The translations under genes were made by a program, and so were the position numbers. The notes beneath the pieces were generated by a model. That model worked only from the letters and a program-made list of their open reading frames with translations, did no database searches and had not been told where the DNA came from. This document shows, piece after piece, positions 6,807 through 12,015 of a stretch of 12,015 nucleotides of DNA. The DNA comes from Psychrilyobacter sp. Its GTDB lineage: Bacteria > Fusobacteriota > Fusobacteriia > Fusobacteriales > Fusobacteriaceae. The DNA lies in NCBI GenBank assembly GCA_030621995.1, contig JAUXGP010000023.1:1-12015 (forward strand), given 5' to 3'. Positions within the stretch are counted from its first letter, which is position 1. Each line of letters starts with the position of its first letter.

Positions 6807-7691
6807 TTAAAACTTTTCCTTAAAAGTACATTTTTTACACAGTTCCTCTACGGCTTTTTTATTGCTGAATCCATCATAGATAGCAACAGCTCTCGTTCCC
6901 TCTATTATCTCTTTAAATGGCCTTTCGAAGATATTCCCCAGGTCTATTATCCCTTCACCATCCAGGCAGCATGGAATTACCGTTCCGTCTACCAAGATCC
7001 CTATCTGAGTCCGTAATCCATAACAAAATCCATCTTCATTTTCATAGGTATCACACAATTCCGGCCATTTAAATTCCAGATCTGTATTGAGATATAATCT
7101 ATCCTTTATTTTCAACCCCCGACCTGGAACCAGCTTATCCTCGATCCGATAATCTAAATCAAAATATTTTTCTACCTTATTCAGTATTTTCCTGTTTCCT
7201 TCCATCTGTCTTTCATTTTTATTTCCCCTGTGAAAATTCCATAATCTCAAAGAGATATAGGTATTTCCCAGTAACAGTAATTTTTCAGTAAAATCCAATA
7301 TGTTTTTCAGATAGTCATCTGAATCTATCTTTTCTACATTTCCGTCAAATGAATGGAGGGAAAAATTGATCTGTCTCAAAGACTCCTCCTCTATTATCTT
7401 TTCCCCAGCCCTGCCTATCAGGGTACCATTGGTAGTTATATTTACTTTTATTTCCTTTTCTCCAGCGATCTTCAAAAAATCAGCTATCTCGGGATGGGAC
7501 AGAGGTTCCCCCTTTATATGGAGGTAGATATAGTCACTGTATGGCTTTATCTCCCCCAATATATGCTCAAATTCATCTTTTGTCATCACCTTAGGAGTCC
7601 TGCTTCCCAGGGGGCAAAAACTACACTTTAAGTTACACCTGTTGGTTATTTCTATATATACTTTTTTATATTTTTTCATGTCTTTTTTCAT
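6807..7691 (-). CDS. Radical SAM / SPASM domain protein
   Basis: A 294-residue radical SAM enzyme, expected to cleave S-adenosylmethionine at a 4Fe-4S cluster held by Cys19, Cys23 and Cys26 (CNLKCSFC). The barrel motifs follow: KGEP (60-63, the GGEP-like SAM-amine site) and ITTNGTLI (85-92). The C-terminal part is a SPASM domain, with Cys213, Cys223, the pair Cys241-242 in DGTVIPCC, LGNIFERPFKEI, and CKKC at 285-288, which should hold at least one extra cluster. Substrates of this broad group are mostly peptides or proteins, and nothing in the sequence fixes the substrate here. The frame could start with TTG at 7694, but ATG at 7691 is preferred, with AGAGGTG eight bases upstream. It is the first gene after its own promoter and is followed closely by the Sir2 gene. 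Confidence 0.87.
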   Translation of the reverse strand: MKKDMKKYKKVYIEITNRCNLKCSFCPLGSRTPKVMTKDEFEHILGEIKPYSDYIYLHIKGEPLSHPEIADFLKIAGEKEIKVNITTNGTLIGRAGEKIIEEESLRQINFSLHSFDGNVEKIDSDDYLKNILDFTEKLLLLGNTYISLRLWNFHRGNKNERQMEGNRKILNKVEKYFDLDYRIEDKLVPGRGLKIKDRLYLNTDLEFKWPELCDTYENEDGFCYGLRTQIGILVDGTVIPCCLDGEGIIDLGNIFERPFKEIIEGTRAVAIYDGFSNKKAVEELCKKCTFKEKF

Positions 7692-7718
7692 CAATTTTTC
7701 ACCTCTTCTATAATCTTT

Positions 7719-7727
7719 ATTATAACA
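7719..7727 (-). promoter_or_regulatory. Extended -10 promoter for the radical SAM-Sir2 genes
   Basis: The minus strand reads TGTTATAAT, a perfect TATAAT (7719-7724) with the TGn extension. No good -35 hexamer is present at the usual spacing, which is common for extended -10 promoters. The predicted start is about 20 bases before the ATG at 7691. Confidence 0.55.
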
Positions 7728-7748
7728 TAGTATAAAAAAATTAATAAT

Positions 7749-7793
7749 AAAAAAACTTCTAAATTACTGATATCAGTAATCTAGAAGTTTTTT
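7749..7793. terminator. Strong palindromic terminator after malG
   Basis: A near-perfect inverted repeat centred on GATATC: 22-base arms with one mismatch, with A runs on one side and T runs on the other. It begins one base after the malG stop codon. On the minus strand the stem ends in TTTTTTT, so it should terminate the mal operon; its symmetry would let it work in both directions. Confidence 0.9.
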
Positions 7794-8633
7794 CTACCCC
7801 TTGGTTGCTCCTGCAGCTAATCCTGCTACGATATGCTTTTGTAGATACATAAATAAAAGAGCGATAGGTACAGCAATCAATATTGAAGCTGCTGCAAATT
7901 GTGTGAAGTTATCATTTGCTCTCGTCGAAATCCATTCAAAAATTCCAACTGCAAGAGTTTTCTTCTCTGCACTTCTAAGCAATAGTTTGGGAAAGATAAA
8001 ATCAAACCATGGCCCTATAAAATTTGTCAGAGCAATAAACACAACTATTGGTTTAGTGATTGGCAGAATTATTTTTAGAAATATAGTTAAATGTCCTGCT
8101 CCGTCCACCCTGGCTGATTCATCCAAACTTTTAGGTATCCCGTCAAAATATCCTTTTACTAACCATGAATTATATGGAATTTGTCCGGCAATATATACCA
8201 TTAAAAGTCCGGCATGTGTATCCATAAGACCCATCTTGGTAATTAAAATATAGATAGCTGTCATAGCTAAAAAAGATGGGAACATCTGTAATACCAGCAT
8301 TGCTATCATAGCTTGTTTCCTTCCCCTGAATTTATACCTGGAAAATGTATAAGCTGTAAGAGTTGTAATAATAACTCCTAAAATCATATTAAGTGTTGCG
8401 ATCTTCAATGTATTCATATACCAGATTGGAAAATCTGTTTCTCTGAACAAAGTTCTGTAATGATCCAAAGTCAATGACTTCGGAAAAAAGCTGGAGCTAT
8501 ATAAACTGTTTCCAACCTGCATGGAAGACAACACTATCCACGATAGAGGAAGAAGTACACTGAGTGTTATTAATATTAAACCGAGATATGTTAACCCATC
8601 TAAAATCTTATCTATAATTTTTGTTTTACTCAT
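7794..8633 (-). CDS. malG: Maltose/maltodextrin ABC transporter permease MalG
   Basis: Inner-membrane permease of 279 residues that should pair with MalF to move maltose or maltodextrins delivered by MalE. Six hydrophobic segments are visible, starting at 13-33. The EAA loop for ATPase docking is DESARVDGAGHLTIFLKIIL (171-190), and the chain ends in HIVAGLAAGATKG, the MalG-type tail. Features shared with MalG are LTLDHYRTLF (54-63) and NSWLVKGYFDGIPKSL (155-170). Its ATG overlaps the malF stop by one base (TAATG), a coupling arrangement. The gene is followed at once by the operon terminator, so no malK is cotranscribed downstream. The precise sugar cannot be proven from the permease alone. 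Confidence 0.92.
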   Translation of the reverse strand: MSKTKIIDKILDGLTYLGLILITLSVLLPLSWIVLSSMQVGNSLYSSSFFPKSLTLDHYRTLFRETDFPIWYMNTLKIATLNMILGVIITTLTAYTFSRYKFRGRKQAMIAMLVLQMFPSFLAMTAIYILITKMGLMDTHAGLLMVYIAGQIPYNSWLVKGYFDGIPKSLDESARVDGAGHLTIFLKIILPITKPIVVFIALTNFIGPWFDFIFPKLLLRSAEKKTLAVGIFEWISTRANDNFTQFAAASILIAVPIALLFMYLQKHIVAGLAAGATKG

Positions 8634-9922
8634 TACATCATATCCTCCTCTGTAAATGATTTACTTTTAATAAATTGATATGTTGAAAATGATGCTATAA
8701 AAACAAATAAAATTATCGATATAACTGCAGCCATATAAAATTGACTTTGATCATTGGTTAGTTTAAATATCCAAGTTATTAAAATATCTGTTTCTCCTGC
8801 ATATCTGAGAGCCGAATTTGTAGGGTCTCCATTTGTTAATAAGTATATTGCTCCAAAATTATTAAAATTATATGCAAAAGTTAAGATTAATACCGGTGCT
8901 GTTTGAAATAATAATAATGGTAAAGTTATCTTCCAAAATTGAACCCATTTAGAGGCTCCATCAATCTCTGCAGCTTCATAGATTGAACTTGAAATATTTG
9001 TCAGAGACCCTGAAAGTAAGACCATAAAATATGGTGCTCCAAGCCACGTGTTAATCAGTATTAAACTAACCTTAGCAAGCAGTGGATCGGTAAAAAAAGG
9101 TATCCTATCAAATCCAACGCTGACGATAAAATTATTAACAGGACCAATTCCACTAAATAATAATCTAAATACTAATAGAGAGATAAATGCCGGTACAGCA
9201 TAAGGCAGGATAAACATAGTCCTCCAAAACCCTTTAAATTTAATATTTTTCCTGTTCATCATAAGAGCCATGATAAGCCCGCATGAATAATTTAATAGCG
9301 TCGATAAAATAGCCCATATAACTGTCCAACTTCCAATTTTTATAAATGTTTTACTCCAAATTTTTAATTTAAAAATATTTATAAAGTTTTGGAACCCAAC
9401 CCAGTCCACTAAATTTCTAGGCGGGATATGATCTGGTGCAGAATAGTTTGTAAACGCTACCAATACTGTTACCATTATTGGTAACAAGATAAAGAACAGC
9501 ACACCCAATGCTGCCGGAGTTAACATTATAGATACAAAACTACGATCATACATATTAGTTAGATATTCTTTTGTTGTCATATAGGACTGTCCATTAGCCA
9601 TTTCATTTCCTATTCTTTTAGCATCTTTGATATTCCATATATATAAGCCTGCTAAAATACATAGCATTATAATCACTACAACTCCCTCAATCAGTAAAAA
9701 AATCGAGTGATCCCCCTGTATAACTTCAAACCCATTCATCCGTTGCCTAGTTTCTCCAAGGGTTATAATCCCCCAAATTCCCTTTATCATCCTCGGCATC
9801 TTTATAAGATATATCAATTCAATTATAAATAAAAGTATCCCCTTAAGAAAATATCTATTATATAGCTGTCCCATCCCCATAAAGAGACACGATAGCAGCA
9901 TTGTTTTTCTTTCCCTATTCAT
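8633..9922 (-). CDS. malF: Maltose/maltodextrin ABC transporter permease MalF
   Basis: Inner-membrane permease of 429 residues, partner of MalG. The N-terminal third carries extra membrane segments that begin MLLSCLFMGMGQLYNRYFL, followed by a second hydrophobic segment near 74-96, before the core permease domain starts (LTPAALGVLFFILLPIMV, about residues 134-151). Additional N-terminal helices are typical of MalF proteins from several phyla. The EAA loop is YEAAEIDGASKWVQFWKITL (315-334). The ATG at 9922 is preferred: AGAGG lies seven bases before it, whereas the in-frame ATG at 9976 has no ribosome site and would run translation through the intergenic hairpin. It follows malE by 66 bases and overlaps malG by one base. 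Confidence 0.9.
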   Translation of the reverse strand: MNRERKTMLLSCLFMGMGQLYNRYFLKGILLFIIELIYLIKMPRMIKGIWGIITLGETRQRMNGFEVIQGDHSIFLLIEGVVVIIMLCILAGLYIWNIKDAKRIGNEMANGQSYMTTKEYLTNMYDRSFVSIMLTPAALGVLFFILLPIMVTVLVAFTNYSAPDHIPPRNLVDWVGFQNFINIFKLKIWSKTFIKIGSWTVIWAILSTLLNYSCGLIMALMMNRKNIKFKGFWRTMFILPYAVPAFISLLVFRLLFSGIGPVNNFIVSVGFDRIPFFTDPLLAKVSLILINTWLGAPYFMVLLSGSLTNISSSIYEAAEIDGASKWVQFWKITLPLLLFQTAPVLILTFAYNFNNFGAIYLLTNGDPTNSALRYAGETDILITWIFKLTNDQSQFYMAAVISIILFVFIASFSTYQFIKSKSFTEEDMM

Positions 9923-9950
9923 TCCCAAACCTCTTTTCTGAATATTATTT

Positions 9951-9974
9951 GAGCACCTATTAAGACAGATGCTC
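9951..9974 (-). repeat. Intergenic hairpin between malE and malF
   Basis: GAGCA / TGCTC pair with an inner CT / AG across one mismatch and an eight-base loop. It begins about 14 bases after the malE stop codon and has no T run after it, so it is not an intrinsic terminator. A stem here could protect the 3' end of a malE-only mRNA or lower expression of the permease genes, as palindromic elements do between malE and malF in E. coli. That role is inference. Confidence 0.5.
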
Positions 9975-9988
9975 ATTAAATTTATAAA

Positions 9989-11263
9989 TTATTTTCTGAT
10001 CTCAATTTGCTCTTTTATAATTTGAGTCATATTTTTTAATCCTTCTTCTGTTGTTAGCTTCCCATTCCAAATATCTGTAACTGCTGCTCCTACTGGCTCC
10101 CAAGTTAATCCCATCTCAGGAATTGAAGGCATAGGCACTGCATGCTGTGCCTGTTCTAAGAAAGCTTTAACATATTCATTGCTAGTAATTTCAGTTGCAT
10201 TTATCAAACTTTTAACTGGTGGTAATTGATTAGTTATTTTAAACCTTTCCAATAACATTTCATCAGAAGTTGCAAATTCAGCGAACAATTGTGCTGCCTT
10301 TGGATACTTACTATAAGAGTTTACTAAGAACGTTCTGATTCCTGAAAATGATGCAGGATGTTTACCGTTAAAAGTAGGAAGAGGTGCAATTCCAAAATTA
10401 ACTCCTGTTTTCTTAACTCCGTCTACTGCCCATGGACCATTTATAATAGTCGCTACTTTTCCTTCTGCAAATAGTCCCATCATCGCGTCATAACTTACAT
10501 CTCCTGCATTATCAACTGAAATAGATTTTAATGATAACATTTGATTTATCCCACTTACAGCTCCTGCATTATCCAGCCCTATGTCATTTGCATCGGTTCC
10601 ACTTTTCCCGAATACATATCCTCCGTCCATAGCCATAAACATATGAGCATAGTAAAAGTTTGATAATTCCCAGAAAATTCCAAATTGATTTTTAGATTTA
10701 TCTGTAAATTTTTCTCCAAATTTAATTAAATCTTCAAATGTCTTGGGAGCTTCTGGCAAGATGTCTTTATTGTAATATAATGCATAAGTTTCAATTGCTA
10801 TCGGGAATCCATATACCTTTCCTCCATTTGTTACAGCAACGCTTGCCGCCGGTAAAAAGTCACTTTTTACTCTGTCTGCTGACACTAAATTTTCCATAAT
10901 AAGTCCAGATTGAACTAAATTTCCAATTTGATCATGAGGTGCAACAAAAACGTCAGCTGCTGTTCCTGCTGGTCCATCTTGAACTACCTTATCTTTAATA
11001 GTTGCCATATCATTTGTTTCAAAAACAACAGATACTCCATATTTTTCTTCATATTTTTTTGCTGCGAATTTAACAAATTCTCCTTCAGGACCTTTAGATT
11101 CCCATACTTTTAATGTTGCCCCTTCTTCTGGTACAATCTCATTGGATTTAGCAGTTTTATTTTCTACTTCTTTAGATTTTTCCGTATTTTCTTGCTTTTC
11201 CCCGCACGCCATCATTCCAAATGATAAAATAAAAATTATTATTCCAAAAAAAATTCTTTTCAT
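9989..11263 (-). CDS. malE: Maltose/maltodextrin-binding lipoprotein MalE
   Basis: Extracytoplasmic sugar-binding protein of 424 residues. The signal peptide ends in a lipobox GMMAC with Cys20, so it should be lipid-anchored, followed by a charged Lys/Glu-rich linker (about 21-46). The family match is collinear with E. coli MalE: LKVWESKGPEGEF near the mature start, ADVFVAPHDQIGNLVQSGLI, VYGFPIAIETYALYYNKDIL, then NGPWAVDGVKKTGVNFGIAP and LPTFNGKHPASFSGIRTFLV. The PHD-x-x-G and NGPWA blocks line the maltodextrin site in known structures. The start has AAGGGGGAAG upstream of the ATG. It is the first gene of the operon, behind a promoter with a LacI-type palindrome. The anchor differs from the soluble ThiB and ThiY in this window. 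Confidence 0.92.
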   Translation of the reverse strand: MKRIFFGIIIFILSFGMMACGEKQENTEKSKEVENKTAKSNEIVPEEGATLKVWESKGPEGEFVKFAAKKYEEKYGVSVVFETNDMATIKDKVVQDGPAGTAADVFVAPHDQIGNLVQSGLIMENLVSADRVKSDFLPAASVAVTNGGKVYGFPIAIETYALYYNKDILPEAPKTFEDLIKFGEKFTDKSKNQFGIFWELSNFYYAHMFMAMDGGYVFGKSGTDANDIGLDNAGAVSGINQMLSLKSISVDNAGDVSYDAMMGLFAEGKVATIINGPWAVDGVKKTGVNFGIAPLPTFNGKHPASFSGIRTFLVNSYSKYPKAAQLFAEFATSDEMLLERFKITNQLPPVKSLINATEITSNEYVKAFLEQAQHAVPMPSIPEMGLTWEPVGAAVTDIWNGKLTTEEGLKNMTQIIKEQIEIRK

Positions 11264-11288
11264 CTTTCTTCCCCCTTTTCAAAGTTTT

Positions 11289-11312
11289 TGGAAACGTTTC
11301 ATTTTGTTTCCA
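11289..11312. promoter_or_regulatory. LacI/MalR- or CcpA-like operator upstream of malE
   Basis: GAAACGTTTC (11291-11300) is a perfect ten-base palindrome with the central CG typical of LacI-family operators. A further inverted half site GTTTCC (11306-11311) makes TGGAAAC / GTTTCCA a wider inverted repeat spanning the whole feature. It lies directly after the putative -10, where a bound repressor would block initiation. The cre consensus is only partly met, so a local maltose regulator is at least as likely. No regulator gene is in the window. Confidence 0.6.
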
Positions 11313-11346
11313 TTATAAGTTTAATTTATTTTCAACAAAATGTCAA
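11312..11346 (-). promoter_or_regulatory. Promoter region of malEFG
   Basis: The minus strand has a perfect -10 TATAAT at 11312-11317. A perfect -35 TTGACA lies at 11341-11346, but the spacing is 23 bases, too long to use both together. Either TATAAT works with a weak T-rich -35, or TTGACA works with TAAACT at 17 bases. Both options place the transcript start beside the palindromic operator. Confidence 0.5.
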
Positions 11347-11392
11347 CCATTTGGTCGCAAAATAATACAAAATAACTTTTAAATGTTCAATT

Positions 11393-12015
11393 TTATACAA
11401 TCATTGATCTTTTTCTTATACTTGGTAGTGTAGAAGCTGCTATGATAAAAATGATTCCTATCATCTTAATAATCCCCAGCTCTTCTCCATATATGAAAAA
11501 ACCCACACAACTAGCTACTATTACCTCAAAGTTAGCTATTATACTCACCCTTACAGGGTCTAAATATTTAATCGCCTTTATAAAAAATAAATGTGATAAA
11601 ATCGTTGGAAAAAAAGCAAATCCTATTCCTAAAAGTATCATTGATTTATCTTGAAATAAGTTTTTTAGACTTTCTTGTGGATTTATTTGAGGCACTATTA
11701 CCAAAACACCAGCTAAAAAACTATAAAACATAAGGGTATACGGATCTATTTCTTCAGGAAGATTTTTATTGAAGATAGGTAAAATCCCATAGGACATAGC
11801 GGCTAATATACCTAGGGTAACTCCTACAATATCTCCATTAAAATGGTCTATGGAACCATTGGTAACTATAAAAAAACATCCTGTAAAACATAAAATTATA
11901 GAAATAATATTTTGTTTACTTAGTTTAACTCCATTAAATATTCTGGCAAATAACATGGTAAAAATAGGAGCAGTATAGAGTAAAATAACCCCTGTGGTAA
12001 TCCCTACCCTCGCTA
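11393..12015 (-). CDS. EamA-family (DMT superfamily) permease, 5' part outside window
   Basis: Inner-membrane transporter of the drug/metabolite superfamily, usually about 290 residues; 206 codons are visible. The reading frame stays open through the right edge (it reads ARVGITTGVILLYTAPIFTM before the first internal Met), so the true start lies outside and the ATG at 11956 is internal. The first EamA repeat ends in the visible part (FTGCFFIVTNGSID), and the complete second repeat runs from GVTLGILAAMSYGILPIFNK to VASCVGFFIYGEELGIIKMIG, ending in a basic RKR tail. The substrate is unknown: the family includes amino-acid, nucleotide-precursor and vitamin exporters or importers. No terminator is evident between its stop and the malE promoter region. 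Confidence 0.85.
   Translation of the reverse strand, partial: ARVGITTGVILLYTAPIFTMLFARIFNGVKLSKQNIISIILCFTGCFFIVTNGSIDHFNGDIVGVTLGILAAMSYGILPIFNKNLPEEIDPYTLMFYSFLAGVLVIVPQINPQESLKNLFQDKSMILLGIGFAFFPTILSHLFFIKAIKYLDPVRVSIIANFEVIVASCVGFFIYGEELGIIKMIGIIFIIAASTLPSIRKRSMIV

Noticed and set aside
7801..8253. A 150-codon open frame on the plus strand opposite malG
   Set aside because: It lies fully antisense to a clear MalG, has no ribosome site and its translation looks like the usual mirror of a membrane-protein gene.
9923..9976. Longer N terminus for MalF starting at 9976
   Set aside because: No ribosome site precedes it, and it would translate the intergenic hairpin; the ATG at 9922 has AGAGG at seven bases.

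Overview
The window is AT-rich and every convincing gene reads on the minus strand. The overall look (A/T-ending codons, strong AGGAGG-type ribosome sites, MalEFG and thiamine genes with export signals suited to a periplasm) fits a diderm, low-GC bacterium, most likely a member of the Fusobacteriota (Ilyobacter / Propionigenium / Psychrilyobacter / Cetobacterium type). That assignment is inference from general resemblance; no rRNA or other marker gene is present.

In transcription order, from the right edge: a DMT/EamA permease enters the window already under way (11393-12015). A maltose/maltodextrin ABC operon follows, malE-malF-malG (11263 to 7794), with a promoter and a LacI-type operator upstream and a strong palindromic terminator right after malG. 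It has no malK. Next come a radical SAM/SPASM protein and a Sir2 deacylase, 26 bases apart and behind their own extended -10 promoter, then a small acidic protein of unknown function (5742-5969) behind a CACAGAG-type repeat.

The left 5.6 kb is a thiamine-salvage operon. It starts with a promoter (about 5652-5679), a TPP riboswitch (5553-5640) and an intrinsic terminator with a UUCG loop (5493-5521). The genes follow in order: a Thiamine_BP (MTH1187/YkoF-type) protein, a ThiX permease, a ThiY pyrimidine-binding protein, a ThiZ ATPase, a ThiB thiamine-binding protein, a ThiP double permease, and possibly the first ten codons of a ThiQ ATPase at the left edge. One riboswitch therefore appears to control two complete uptake routes, one for pyrimidine precursors (ThiXYZ) and one for thiamine itself (ThiBP[Q]).

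Non-coding structure is the less ordinary part. A hairpin-rich, REP-like element lies between thiB and thiP, a smaller hairpin lies between malE and malF (both just after a binding-protein gene), and a CACAGAG repeat cluster lies upstream of the small protein. I do not see a clearly novel multi-gene system. The best candidates for a second look are the fused thiamine regulon, the radical SAM-Sir2-small protein cluster and the intergenic repeat elements. The only stretch of more than 300 bases without a gene (5420-5741) is filled by the thiamine leader, its promoter and a long hairpin.
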